This document shows, piece by piece, positions 11,076-22,112 of a DNA stretch of 64,000 bases. The position numbers and the translations under genes are program-made. The stretch is from Hermatobates lingyangjiaoensis (taxonomy: Eukaryota > Arthropoda > Insecta > Hemiptera > Hermatobatidae). How positions within the stretch are numbered: position 1 is the first letter of the stretch; each line of letters starts with the position of its first letter. The stretch is taken from assembly GCA_026182355.1 (NCBI GenBank), contig JAPFBL010000223.1:966501-1030500 (forward strand), read 5' to 3'. Below the pieces are notes generated by a model. The model was not told the origin of the DNA and did not search any database. It saw nothing but the letters and a program-made list of their open reading frames with translations.

Positions 11076-11626
11076 ATGCTAATTCTTTTTATTCTAATAT
11101 GTATCTTTTAAATCTACAAAGGAAATATATAACATGACCATTGAGTACAATATTCAGAAGTCTCATAAACTTTTAAGATTATTACGATATAATTGCCATA
11201 ACTGTAGTGTTTTTTCCATAAAGAAATGCTTTAAAAATCACTGAGTAATTAAGTTTCCCATATGAAAAAGGTATTCATTTTTAGCTTTTCAAAATTGGTT
11301 CTTAGTTTTAGAGGAAATATTGATACAATTATAATTTTTATTTCTTGGAAAAAAAATAAGAAATAGAAATCAACGTATAAATAAAATTTGAATATTTTTA
11401 ATGAGATCTAAAAAGTATTAAATTAAATTAAACTATTTTATTTTGGTCATTAAACTAAAAACAATGTATTTTGTGCAATTGAAACGTTTTATTACAAAAT
11501 ATTTGCCTAGAAATGCTCGTTACGATAGTTAGATTTTAGTATGTCTGTATGTTACGATATCCACTTATTGAAAAATTATTCTTTTTTTTAAAAAAAGGAA
11601 CTTACAAAATGTAACAAAAAACTTCA
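11076..11626. other. AT-rich spacer
   Basis: Nothing recognised. Confidence 0.45.
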
Positions 11627-11885
11627 CCTGACCCTCGATTTATTCATGCGGGAGGTGAATAAATCTGAGCGCGTCGTCCCTCGGAGAAGGATGTTAAACC
11701 GTCGGTCCCTTGCCTGTACGATGTCAGGTACTCGTTAAAGATCCCTACTCTAAATACATTTGAGTTAGGCAAAATTTAGGACTCCCACTGTAGAATCAAT
11801 CTTCATTGTGTGGTATCACAAAGAGCCAATGCTCGGCCTAAGTGTGTTCCCTTGTGGGAACTACCACTGCAACCTAACCTAACAA
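11627..11885 (+). repeat. tRNA-derived SINE, 5'-truncated
   Basis: Begins at the CACCTGACCCTCGATTTATT segment, so the Pol III promoter head is missing. It then follows the body of the 719 copy closely to GGGAACTACCACTGCAAC and a short CTAACCTAAC end. 5' truncation is usual for target-primed insertion. Confidence 0.8.
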
Positions 11886-13085
11886 AAAACTTACCATTTA
11901 TTCCATTAAAGTATTTTGATTTTTAATTTAAAACTAAGCTAAATATCTAAATGTTTAAAATATATTAAACTATATTTATTAATGTTTAAAATACATTAAA
12001 GGTTCAATTGTCCGTTTTATTTAAAATAATTCTAATATTCATCACCATACAATAATAATTTTCTGTAAAAATAACTATTTTGATATTTCAAATAAAGGAA
12101 TGAAAGTTATGAATGGAAAGTCTGACATTAACTTCAAGATTATACCTCATTATCTCCAGGTGTGCGGGATACTCTTGAACATAATTTAGACATATTAATG
12201 ACTGATTTAATCTTTAGTGTTGGTTCATTAATAAGAGAGTTAATTTAATCACTTTTCGTGGAACTATTGAAGATAAGTTTCATGAGGAATAGTATCATAG
12301 AAGACAATATGCATATGTTTGAAAGCATTAAATCTTGTCGAAAATTTCATTCGAGACAAACTAATTTTTTATAATTAATATTGTATTGGACAAAAATATT
12401 ATAAAATCTAGTTTAAATATACATCTTTTAGTTTATTATACGTTTTTTTTTTAAACAAACGAGTGATATATGAGTGATTTGAATTGAAAATTGTTTCATT
12501 CCTGATGTAAATGATCAGACAGAAATTCAACAGTAATTCACTAAAATATGTCATGGCAGACATCTCGACGACCCCAAAATTCTATTTATAATGTCACAGA
12601 AATTAGTCACTACTTGGGCAATGTGATAACAACAACCCCACTCCCTCCCCCCAAGCTGTTACTGCATTTTAACCAATAATGGGAATAAATTAATTTTCGA
12701 AAAAAAAAAACTGGAAATGCAGTTATATTATAGCCCCAAAGAATTTTGAATAAACCCTCAAGTTGTATTTTTTAGTTTTTTGAACACAGTGTTTGAAGCA
12801 TAAGCTTTGTACTTCTCTTTTGCTCCCAATTAAAGCTGGACTGGGTGATAGGCTTTGGTATTCCATGGCCAAAGTCGTGAATGGGAACAGGAGATAACTG
12901 TTCTGCACAATGGAGGCACGAGGACAATTGGCCCAGGCTTTGCCTTGCCTGAAGCAAACGGCAGTATCAGTGCTCTCAACTTAGTTGGTTACAAATACAG
13001 AGTGTTTACAAATGTAGTAGAGTTTTGTTGTAATAGTCAGTGTGCACTTGCCATAACGTGTTCGAATTGTGTACGAAAAAAAAGA
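11886..13085. other. AT-rich spacer with a GC-richer patch at 12780-13060
   Basis: The patch has short overlapping frames on both strands with no recognised motif. It may be an unclassified repeat fragment. Confidence 0.4.
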
Positions 13086-13089
13086 AGAT

Positions 13090-13916
13090 TGCAATTATAA
13101 CGAATGCAATATTATAATTGCAATAAGTAAGGTCAATTAATTAGGTTATAATTTAAAATGATATAATAATTGCAATTTTAAGGTTAATTGGTTAGGTGAT
13201 AATGTCAAATGATATTATAATTGCATTAAGTAAGGTCAATCGGTTAGGTGATAATTTAAAATGATATAATAATTGCAATTTTAAGGTTAATTGGTTAGGT
13301 GATAATGTCCAATGATATTATAATTGCAATAAGTAGAGTCAATTGATAGGTGATAATTTAAAATGATATAATAACTCCAATAAGTAAGGTCAATTGGTTA
13401 GGTGATAATTTCAAATGATATTATAATTGCAATAAGTAGAGTCAATTGATAGGTGATAATTTCAAATGATATTATAATTGCAATAAGTAAGGTCAATCGG
13501 TTAGGTGATAATTTAAAATGATATTATTGCAATAAGTAAGGTCAATTGATTAAGTAATAATTTAAAATGATATTATAATTGCAGTAAGTAAGGTCAATTG
13601 GTTAGGTGATAATTTAAAATGATATTAAAATTGCATTAAGTAAGGTCAATTGGTTAGGTGATAATTTAAAATGATATTATAATTGCATTAAGTAAGGTGA
13701 ATCGGTTAGATGATAATGTCAAATGATATTATAATTGCAATAAGTAAGGTCAACTGGCTAGGTGATCATTTAAAATGATATTATTGCAGTAAGTAAGGTC
13801 AATTGATTAGGTGATAATTTCAAATGATATTACAATTGCATTAAGTAAGGTGAATCGGTTAGATGATAATGTCAAATGATATTATAATTGCAATAAGTAA
13901 GGTCAACTGGCTAGGT
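13090..13916 (+). repeat. 52-bp minisatellite, about 15 imperfect copies
   Basis: Unit ATAATTGCAATAAGTAAGGT, then CAATTGGTTAGGTGATAATT, then TAAAATGATATT. Copies differ by single bases (CAATCGG/CAATTGG, TTTAAAA/TTTCAAA/TGTCAAA) and by a few short deletions. Some neighbouring variants recur as pairs, which suggests multi-unit duplication. Confidence 0.85.
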
Positions 13917-14399
13917 CTGAAGGCAGTAAGCGATTTTATGGTCGTTGAATACTTGAGGAGGTAGAAGTAAAGTTTTGCTTTTAGTTCTAAAATGAAAGTT
14001 AAGCGAGAGAAAGATGTCAAGTGCGGAAGACTGTGGGCACTTTGGAAAACTTTTCGCTTTTGTGAGAAATCTAGAATTCGATGACATGTATAGTGGATGG
14101 GGAAGACTTTTGCCTTTAGAAATGTAACAAAGCCAACGAGCTCTTTTCCATGAATTCAACTCATAAATGATATTTCGCACAATACTTGCAAATAATTCTA
14201 CTATATACAGATATAGTATGATGTATAAATGCATCGAATCATAATGTGTTGTTTTTTTAACGTTTCTGCGTTAAATATTTTTATTGAAATTAGAATTTGA
14301 ATATGAGATTTCTTGTGTTTCCAACTCCCATACATAAAGGTCTTTCATCTTTTAGTGTTATTCTAGGGGTAGAAAGTGTGGCTCACTTATTATTTTGAC
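13917..14399. other. Unassigned, slightly GC-richer
   Basis: A 107-codon minus frame at 13911-14234 is not recognised and overlaps the end of the minisatellite. Confidence 0.4.
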
Positions 14400-14634
14400 A
14401 CCCATTTTAGTAATGTTGATTCTACAATGGGAGTCTTAAATTTTGCCTGACTCGAATGCATTTAGAGTAGAGATCTTTAACGAGTGCCTGACATGGTACA
14501 GGCTCGGGACCGACGGTTTAACGTTCTTTCGAGGGTCGATGTGCTCAGATTTATTCACCTTCCACGTGAACAAATCGAACCCCGGGCCTACTATTTCAGA
14601 GGTATGTTAACTACTGAGCTAACCTAGCCCCTCT
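14400..14634 (-). repeat. tRNA-derived SINE, minus strand
   Basis: Reverse complement of the SINE. The promoter head is at about 14560-14630 (GAGCTAACCTAGCCCC carries the complement of the A box) and the body ends near 14400. Central bases differ from the 719 copy (TCGAGGGTCGATGTGCTCAG). Confidence 0.8.
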
Positions 14635-14864
14635 CCCCTCCATTTGAAAAATACGAGATTTTGGCCTATATCTTATTGTAGTAATTTCACTTGAAGATTG
14701 ATACAGTAATGTGTTGTTTGTAAATATTTAATTCCATAAAATGGTATTCGTAAAACTAAATGAAAAGTCAAATATTTTCTTCACAAAAACTACAACAACA
14801 ATGTTATTATTTGTAGGGTAAAAGCTAATAAAATATCCTTCACATATCTTATACATGATCAAAC

Positions 14865-15125
14865 CACAACTCCTTTGTTTCCAGAAACATCCCTTTCTGG
14901 TCATTAGTCCTTTCCTGCGCTTTCACCCTTTTAAAATACTACTCTTCCCTCCCACTCTTCTCAACCCCTCACCAGATGTTTTCTGCATCTAGTGTTTCAG
15001 TTGGGTTTTTGACTCTGACGAAGGCCGCTTGTTACGGTTGAAAGATCTTAGTCTTGTTTTCCCATTTCATATTATGGTTTGATCATTAATTGTTATTTCA
15101 CGTGTTTATGTGAAATCTTTTTATC
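14865..15125 (+). repeat. PLE tail, family B, long copy
   Basis: Starts with a short inverted piece (GATCAAACCACAA) and continues with about 130 bp of pyrimidine-rich pLTR sequence (CTTTCACCCTTTTAAAATAC, CTTCTCAACCCCTCACCAGA). The hammerhead follows, then the tail ending GTTATTTCACGTGTTTATGT. The same upstream part occurs in degraded copies at 19495 and 60650, which gives the family B pLTR a length of roughly 250 bp. Confidence 0.75.
15011..15053 (+). ncRNA. Hammerhead ribozyme motif, family B
   Basis: Stem I GACT/AGTC, CTGACGA, stem II with a G-U pair (GCCG/CGGT), GAAA, AGATCT, T. The only long family B copy here with a complete motif. Confidence 0.8.
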
Positions 15126-15599
15126 TTATACATGTCTAATGATTAAAACAACGCGATCGAAAGTGCAGTGCTCTTTTTCAATTATAAATTAAAAACATAA
15201 TAACAGCAAAATTTCATATTTTTGCAGTATAGCACAATAGATCTCATAGTAGGAGTACCTCATTGTATGAACAATTCACTTTATGAGCAGTCATTCTTAA
15301 GAATTTTTGTCCCATACGATGAGTGAAGATTTATAGTTTCGGCAGTGAGAAACATAAAGACAGGCTAACAGATGTTGATATCTAATCAAACCACGCTAGA
15401 GCACGGAGGCTAGGCGTCTCTAGTATTAGTTACATCACTGATTCCCAAAGTGTGAGCCGTCATAAGTTATCGTCATAACGGCGCCGCGAAATATGCGCCA
15501 TTTCTGAAACGTCTAAGGACCAGCCGGTTTTAGTTGGCACTTGACAGTTCAGAGCTGAAGAAAAGTACTTTGAAGCAGATAACATTGAAGAATTTACTT
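15126..15599. other. Spacer with possible DNA-transposon end
   Basis: At 15430-15490 the text TGATTCCCAAAGTGTGAGCC then GGCGCCGCGAA resembles the outer end of hAT-type elements, but I found no partner end or target duplication. Confidence 0.3.
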
Positions 15600-15790
15600 G
15601 GATTCAAGACCATATATATGTAAATACATATTTTATCGTCAAGAAAACAATCCACAAAGGATAACAAACGTTTCAGGGTAAACTACAGGTACTTAGTAAA
15701 TAGAAGAACACATTTACAGTCTCTAATTTTTGGTTTCACCATCATCAGGAGAGAAGAGATAGGATGATGACGATGGGTAAAATAAAATTA
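15600..15790 (-). repeat. PLE tail, E-related, hammerhead box changed
   Basis: Minus strand: CTGATGA, T, stem GGT/ACC, then AAAA in place of GAAA, then ATTAGAGACTGTAAATG. The same G12 to A change occurs at 54661-54690, so it may define a subfamily. Confidence 0.55.
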
Positions 15791-16449
15791 ATATCTAAAG
15801 TAATCTGGAAATAACAATTGTTTAATGAAAGTTTTTGAAAAAATTTTTTTGTAAATGTATCTAAAATATATAAATTAGATTAAAATAAGAAAGAAATCGA
15901 ACAATCATCAAAGGTAGATAAGGGAGAAAAATGGCTACTGCTTTATAATCCCTTTGTCGTTGGTATCAGGTAGCAGGAAAAGGTTTCCTAGGGGAGTGCA
16001 AGACAAATGGTTCTGAAAAACTCTTTTATCAACTGTCTATTCTGTTCTTTTTTATCAGGATCACTGCACTTTGAGAATGTTATATTTTCTTTTGGTTTTG
16101 TAATCTCTGATACAAGCTATGAAGTAAAACTACTGTCTAGGAAATGAAGGTTTCATGAACACTGATTCTGACCAAATCACTTTTATTTATACAAATATTT
16201 TTGGATAAAATCTATTAAAAAAAAACAAAGAAAATGAAATGTACATTATTTAAAAAACAACAATGTTAACTGGACAAAACCTTCGACTAAACTAATAAGA
16301 TAACATACAAATAAGCTCAACACTGTTCACTCAAGGGAACTAAATAAATAAAATTTCACTAAATCTTAGCATAACACTCCAGAATAAATATTACTTAAAT
16401 TAGTAATATCACTTCTAAATAAAAATTAAAGTTTAATTAAAATTAAAGG
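15791..16449. other. AT-rich spacer
   Basis: Nothing recognised. Confidence 0.45.
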
Positions 16450-16545
16450 TTTTAAATAAAACCGAAACGTCAGCGGCGAGAGTTTGATTTTTAATCCTGG
16501 AAAATTGACCGAATCCCAATTAGAGAACACATCTATTCTATCAAA
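16450..16545 (+). repeat. PLE-like tail, family J
   Basis: Contains GGTTTTAAATAAAACCGAAA followed by CGTC, then TTGACCGAATCCCAATTAGA. Related tails lie at 45130-45190 (minus), 50525-50600 (minus) and in part at 23520-23612. Stem II and GAAA are present, but no CUGANGA box can be read. Confidence 0.45.
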
Positions 16546-16769
16546 CGGTCGATATATTATTGAATCTGTTATATATATATTTTAATATATCATCGAAGAT
16601 ATTACATTAATTAAATATATTAATTAGCTGTAAATTTAACTTTAATTAGCAGTTCCAAGTGTGATATTACTGCTAAATTATTCTGCTACTGTAATTACTA
16701 AAATCAGACAGCCTATCAATTATACTCTGTCTTAATTTATCTGTGAAATAGTTGTATTTTTGGTCATAT

Positions 16770-18240
16770 GGATCTCTTATAGGTCAAGAGTTGTAGAAGC
16801 TATGTTTCTACTTCTAGTCTATTGTGAAAGCCTTCGAGGGGAACTAGTCAGATCTATCTATAGGGTTTTTTTGTTTTTTTATTTTGATTTTATTCAGCTC
16901 CATGTTTCTACTTCTAGTCTATTGTGAAAGCTCTTACGAGATAACTAGTCAGATCTATCATTAGAGTAAAAATATGTTTTTACTTCTATTCTAATTAAAG
17001 CAATTACTACTTTTTTTAAATATCATGCTGTACAAAATTGTAGCAATATTCCTTATATAAACTTTTTAATTATAGAAGGCCTAACGGGCAACTCTTCCAT
17101 CTAACCAAGACCTTACGTAAACAGTCTTGTGTTCCTAACATTCATCATAACTTCAAGTCAGATCTAGAATTAGGGTGTTCCTTCTGGGCTATTGACTAGA
17201 GCTGTTACAACTAAGGTTATCTTTAAAGCCCTATCTCTTCATTATTGGAAGTTTAATAGTTTATTTGGAATGTTTCGTAATCTTTTTTATACGGAAAAAG
17301 TTCCTTTGTTAGAAGCTTTAGTGGTCTTCCAAAACTTTGTTTCCCTCGTCCATGTTTGTCACAGCCTTTCTTGAAGAGGACTGGTATTTATCGTTAAATA
17401 AAGCAAGCTAGTTTCCTCTCAGTCTTTGTCGAGCCTCCAAACTAGTTCACTTATCAAGGGTTTTAAGGTTTTTGGCTAGTTGGGGCTTAGATTAGTGTAA
17501 CCAAAATTTGGAGGGTAGTCTCCGGCAGTTTAAGTCATTGGAAACACGTTCAGAACTAGACTCCAAGAGTACAAGCAAATTATCAGATTGGTCTGTAAGA
17601 ATTAACATTTTAAGGATGGCCTTCAAGGCTATTGTCCTGGTTCACTAATATTGGTGTGAGGTTGTTTATCTTCTATGTGAAAAGCCCCTTGGGTACTATC
17701 TACGGTTATCAAGAGTTGAAAAGCTTATTCGTTTATCCTCTCTCTTATTCTTTGTTTCGAACAAGTAGCTCAGGTTGTAAAGTATTTTCTCTTTGTCCTT
17801 ATTTGAAAGCCTTCGAGGATGATAGTCGGTCTTCATTTTGAGTTTTTGTTTCCTTTTTCTATCCTATTGTGCACTAGTATTTTACATAGAAGATTAAAAG
17901 TTATGTTTCTACTTGTCTATTTGAAAGCTTCGAGGGGAACTAGTCAGGTCTATCAAGAGTTTAAAAGCTATTTTCTACTTTAGTCTATAATTAAAGCTCA
18001 AGAAGGAACTAAGCTAGTAAGAGTTGAATAAAAGACATGTTCTACTTCTAGCTTGAAACCTTCAGGGAACTAGTCAGGTCTATCAAGAGTTGTAAAAGCT
18101 ATGTTTCTACTTCTAGTCTATTGTGAAAGCCTTCGAGGGGAACTAGTCAGGTCTATCAAGAGTTGTAAAAGCTATGTTTCTACTTCTAGTCTATTGTGAA
18201 AGCCTTCGAGGGGAACTAGTCAGGTCTATCTATAGGGTTT
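16770..18240 (+). repeat. 73-bp tandem repeat region, interrupted
   Basis: Unit AACTAGTCAGGTCTATCAAG, AGTTGTAAAAGCTATGTTTC, TACTTCTAGTCTATTGTGAA, AGCCTTCGAGGGG. Good copies at about 16790-16860, 16900-16960 and 18070-18240. Between 17580 and 18070 copies show many single-base losses, which could be true decay or poor consensus quality. Confidence 0.75.
17456..17880 (+). repeat. Local duplication, copy 1
   Basis: Runs parallel to 18234-18730: AGGGTTTTAAGG.., GGGGCTTAGATTA.., CAGAACTAGAC.., AACATTTTAAGGA.., TTCACTAATATTGGTGTG. The two copies are about 780 bp apart and differ mainly by small gaps. Confidence 0.65.
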
Positions 18241-18730
18241 TAAGAGATTTTGGCGTAGGTTGGGGGCTTAGATTAAGTGCTTAAACCCAAAATTTGGATG
18301 GGTAGGTACTCGGAGTTATGAAGTATTGAGACAAACAACATGTATCAGAACTAGACCCAGAAGATACCAACAAATATAAAGATTGGTTGTGAAGAATATA
18401 ACATTTTAAGGAGGTTGCAAGGCATTGTTTGGGTTCACAATATTGGTGTGCGGTTGTGTTATCTTCATATCGCATGAAAAGCCCCTTGGCGTTTCTTCTA
18501 CCGCAGTATCTAGAGACGCTTGACAACAACTTATTCCGGTTCGCTATCCTGCTCCCTCTTACTTGCTTCAGGTTTCCCAACAAGTGCTGCTGGTTGCTAA
18601 AGTTTTTCTTTTGTCCGTTCATACTTGAAAATTTCTCGAGGATGTATAGTACTGGTACTTCTATTGTTTTGAGTCTCTTTTCTTCCTTTTTCTCTTCCTA
18701 TTATATTAGTATTTTAACAGTAGAAAGAAT
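18234..18730 (+). repeat. Local duplication, copy 2
   Basis: Second copy of the 17456 block. Frames on both strands (about 104 and 113 codons) are open but encode nothing recognised, and copy 1 does not preserve them. I do not call a gene. Confidence 0.6.
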
Positions 18731-19494
18731 TAAAATGTTATGATGTTTACTAATTGTCCTATTTAATTATAACTTAATATTGTCATTAATAATAATAATT
18801 AAAATATTCTTATTAACTATATATTAATAAAATTAAAATAAGAAAGGAATAGTAATAAAAATGAAATAAAAGAAATCATGTATTGATGTGCACAATTCAG
18901 AATAAGATTTTCTATATATTTTGTTAAAAAAAATTAATGTTACTTTACCTCTTTGTTTTCATGAAACAATTTTTATCTTTCATAGTGTTTGGATACATCG
19001 GGGATTTTTAAATAGAGGAGGACTGGTCAAAGATAGCGGACTGTGTAAAGTTCACTTCTTTCTACTTTCATAAGACAAACGCTGTTCAATCGTCATTTCA
19101 AATATCAATTATCCTAATTTAGAATATTCAAAATAATTTGTTTTATATTTTATTATTTTAATCCTGTTTTTTTTAAGCACAAATTATATTTTAACTACAA
19201 CGCAATGAATGAAATCTGCATAAAAAGTTTTTTTGCAGGTACAAGGCATGTTTTTACTGGTGTATCAACAGTAGACAGTTTTATTTCTGTTTAAAATCGT
19301 GTAGTTATTTGTCAATGTAAAAAAACTTGCATACAGCTTGAGTAGAAGAAATGTGCGATCTTGTGGCTAAGAGGCTTTTATTAATCTGAACTACGCAAAT
19401 CTAATATGTATTGTGAAATACAACCCTCATCTACGAGGATTGACAGCTAGCAGATAGCTAGCTAGACAGCTAGCTAGAGTTTGTTATTTATTTC
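18731..19494. other. AT-rich spacer
   Basis: Nothing recognised. A short CTAGCTAG palindromic cluster lies at about 19445-19480. Confidence 0.45.
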
Positions 19495-19700
19495 TTCATC
19501 TACTGCTTTGTTTACCCTACATCCCTTTTCTGGGACATTGTCCTTTACCTGCCCTTTACACCTTTTAAAATACCTCTCTTGCCTCCCACTCTTCTCAACC
19601 CAACACGAAATGTTTCTAAATCTTTAGCTCCAATGGAGTTTTGACTTTGAAAGATGTTAGTCATTTTTTCTCATTTCTTACTGTGGTTTGGACGTTTTGA
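19495..19700 (+). repeat. PLE tail, family B, hammerhead deleted
   Basis: Parallels 14880-15090 (CACCTTTTAAAATACC, CCACTCTTCTCAACCC, then CTCATTTCTTACTGTGGTTT). The hammerhead has collapsed to GACTTTGAAAGATGTTAGTC: CTGACGA and stem II are gone. Confidence 0.65.
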
Positions 19701-20739
19701 TATATTTGGATGGAAATCCATTGACCTCACATCACTTGACATGTCACTAAAAGACGCAAAAACTTACTAATCATCCAAATCGAATAATTCTAGGACCAAT
19801 CTTCTCCAAACCACTAAACATCCAAGAATCCTAGCAACCTTGTTAAATATTATGAGAAATGAACATAATAATAGTTGATATATAGGGTTTTAGTTCATTA
19901 ACAATAGTAAATCTGCTTATTAGTAAAAACTTACTTATTGTAACAGGAAATTTAAATTATGAAATTGTGTTTCATTTAGAATTGGTCTGAGACTCTTCTA
20001 ACCAATTCATTAGTATATGACCAACGAACAGCTAAATAAAACAGTAATTTATGCAATGGAAATGTGGCGTCTTTCAGCTTATTTCTCAATTAAGCAAAAC
20101 AAACAACACTGTTTTAACAAAACAGTGAATTTGTAACTGGACGGTTTACAAACTTGATTAGACTGCCAGATTATCAATAGCACAAACCTTCAAACAACTT
20201 TAACATGTTATTATATCACCCATAATTACAATTATAAATAAACTTAGATGAACTGTAGAAATCTATAAATAATGTAAACAGCAAATGAAAATATCTACAT
20301 TTATCTACTATGACTAGTTTTTTAAACATTAAAGCATTAGAATCTCTTATATATATAATGAGTAACGTATTAAAATGGAAATATTTTTAATAGACATTTT
20401 ATCTTGCCTAGTTTATTAAGTGATTGCTTTTTTTTTTAATTTTTGAAAATTGTTATAACATTCTTGTACTACTCTAAATTATAATGCATTATATCCCTCA
20501 AATCCTGTTCACCTCTGTATAATAATTATGAGTAGGTTCTCATTAAATTAGTTTTTCCTTTCTCTCCTTTTTTGTTTCAATTTATAAAAAAGCTATGTTT
20601 TTTGTTAAATGAAGTGATATTTACTAAACTATAAGTAACATTATTATAAATGAATAATTCATTATTTCATGTAGATAGATGTTAGATATGGTCGCTCAGG
20701 CATCGTGTTGACTTTAATACTGAATACATGCATATTTTG
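19701..20739. other. AT-rich spacer
   Basis: Nothing recognised. Confidence 0.45.
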
Positions 20740-20772
20740 ATATATATCCGTGATTTTGGAAGGTTACATTAG

Positions 20773-20810
20773 TCCCACTGATGATGCATCCATTACGAAA
20801 CCGGTCGGGC
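20773..20810 (+). ncRNA. Hammerhead-like motif, family H, solitary
   Basis: CTGATGA at 20778-20784, GAAA at 20797-20800, then the palindrome ACCGGT and C, followed by GGG that can pair with CCC upstream across a mismatch. Stem II is not convincing (TGCATCCATTAC), so the copy is probably decayed. No inverted partner nearby. Confidence 0.45.
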
Positions 20811-20829
20811 GACTTCGCCAACGATAGAC

Positions 20830-21180
20830 GAGGTATGATGGTTGATAATAATATCTTATTTAATACTGAAGATAGAACTTAGAAACTTGACCAAAATCTT
20901 AGATTTTTCATCAGGATTATTTCTTTTTTGAGTTACAAAATGAATAATATAATGTATGAATAATGTAATATAATGTAAAATATATTAATATTTTTATTTC
21001 GTTATATTACTGGTATCTTCTGTATATCTTCGTACGAAACTCCTACTCGCTATCAGGAGCATAGCTTCTTCTCTTGATTACGATAGGGTCAAAATATTGA
21101 AGTGAATATTGGTGTTTTTTATTCTTGTTTTTTGCTCTCCTAATCGTTTCTTAAGTTGTTCTAACGGACTGTTTCTTGTT
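20830..21180. other. AT-rich spacer
   Basis: Nothing recognised. Confidence 0.4.
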
Positions 21181-21183
21181 TTA

Positions 21184-21232
<49 letters not shown>
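21184..21232 (+). repeat. (TA)n microsatellite
   Basis: About 24 TA dinucleotides. Confidence 0.95.
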
Positions 21233-21236
<4 letters not shown>

Positions 21237-21289
21237 TGCTTTGTTACCTTTTTTGAAAGTTTCTCCAATATCCTACAGGCTCTTCTCAG

Positions 21290-21408
21290 TTCCTCGGGAA
21301 ATAAAAATTCAACTGGCCTAAACTGCATAAAATTGGCATAGAATTTTTAGAACCATGTTTGCAAGAAGGATGATACCAACCTTCACTAATATATATATAT
21401 ATATATAT
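21290..21408 (+). pseudogene. PLE ORF N-terminal fragment ending in (TA)n
   Basis: Across a frameshift the translation reads REIKIQLA, later CLQEG, then IPTFTNIYIYIYI. This is the conserved start region of PLE reverse transcriptases (CLKEGLLPxxTNIY in the other copies here). The coding ACTAAT merges directly into TATATATA. Stops and one missing base show it is dead. Confidence 0.6.
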
Positions 21409-21550
21409 TCGTATTTTCATCAAAAAAGTATATATATATTATTGAAAGTAACACCAAACTTAGCTGATACCTGTTTCCTAACAAGCTTCTCAGTTTTTCT
21501 AAATAACACTCTCGTTATTTTGTCTTCCCAATAAAGTACATATCCTATAG

Positions 21551-21590
21551 TCAACATGTTTCGAATGATCAACATTCATCATCAGGATGT
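21551..21590 (-). ncRNA. Hammerhead ribozyme motif, family D
   Basis: Minus strand: CTGATGA, T, stem II GAATG/CATTC, GAAA, palindrome ACATGT, T, then GACT. Stem I AUC with GAC gives two good pairs. Core intact. Confidence 0.75.
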
Positions 21591-21817
21591 GAATAACTTC
21601 TTGGGTGAATTTTATGGTTTATTATATATGCAATGTGAAGACAGCTCTTTAATTCACATCAAGGGTATCCAGAACTTACAGGTAGTAACTCAGGCCGAGA
21701 GGCCACTCACGGCACAGGATTATCGACCAGCTTATCTTAAAGTTGAAGAAAAACAACCTATACTGTCTTGACTTTACGTATATAGTAAACCAGAAATGCA
21801 CCCAAGAAGTTATTCAC

Positions 21818-21856
21818 GTCCTGATGATGAATGTTAATCATTCGAAACATGTCGAC
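21818..21856 (+). ncRNA. Hammerhead ribozyme motif, family D
   Basis: Stem I GTC (21818-21820) with GAC (21854-21856), CTGATGA at 21821-21827, T, stem II GAATG/CATTC, GAAA at 21844-21847, palindrome ACATGT at 21847-21852, C at 21853. Predicted cut between 21853 and 21854. The ATG at 21849-21851 begins the PLE frame. Confidence 0.8.
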
Positions 21857-22112
21857 TTTAGGATGTGTACTTTATTTTGTAGACGAAATAACGAGAGTGT
21901 TTTTTGGAAAAATTGAGAAACTTGGTAAGAAACAGGTATCAGCTAAATTTGGTGTCATTTTCAATAATGTGTATGTCAAGAAAGGACTGCTACCAAAACT
22001 TGAAAATGTATATATAACAATTCCTCGGAATAAATATAATAGTCATAAAAAGAGAACACTTTTGTCAAAGAAACTAAAGATTAGTTTCTATTGTCAAAGG
22101 GTCAGGTATTAA
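21849..22112 (+). pseudogene. PLE ORF N-terminal fragment, family D
   Basis: Starts MSTLGCVLYF at the ATG inside the hammerhead stem III. The stretch KLGKKQVSAKFGVIFNN then KKGLLPKLENVY matches the N-terminal motif of the PLE proteins at 50142 and 25674 (KLEKLCKKQIQAKYGALFNN, CLxEGLLPxxTNIY). After VYITIP the similarity stops and the frame ends at 22112 with no reverse transcriptase core. PLE proteins normally run to several hundred residues, so this is a short 5' remnant. Confidence 0.65.

Larger units (their letters stand above)
21430..21975. repeat. PLE palindrome, family D
   Basis: Arms at about 21430-21615 (minus) and 21790-21975 (plus). Each contains the hammerhead plus the first about 40 codons of the PLE ORF in opposite directions. 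The spacer of about 175 bp is more GC-rich and shows no recognised domain. Confidence 0.8.

Noticed and set aside
16450..16545. Family J tail as a full hammerhead
   Set aside because: Stem II and GAAA are present, but no CUGANGA can be read in any of its copies.
18281..18743. Opposing frames of 113 and 104 codons
   Set aside because: They lie in a local duplication whose other copy does not keep them open; no motif.
20880..20915. Minus-strand CTGATGA followed by a stem AAAATC/GATTTT
   Set aside because: The stem is followed by GGTC, not GAAA, so the hammerhead is incomplete.
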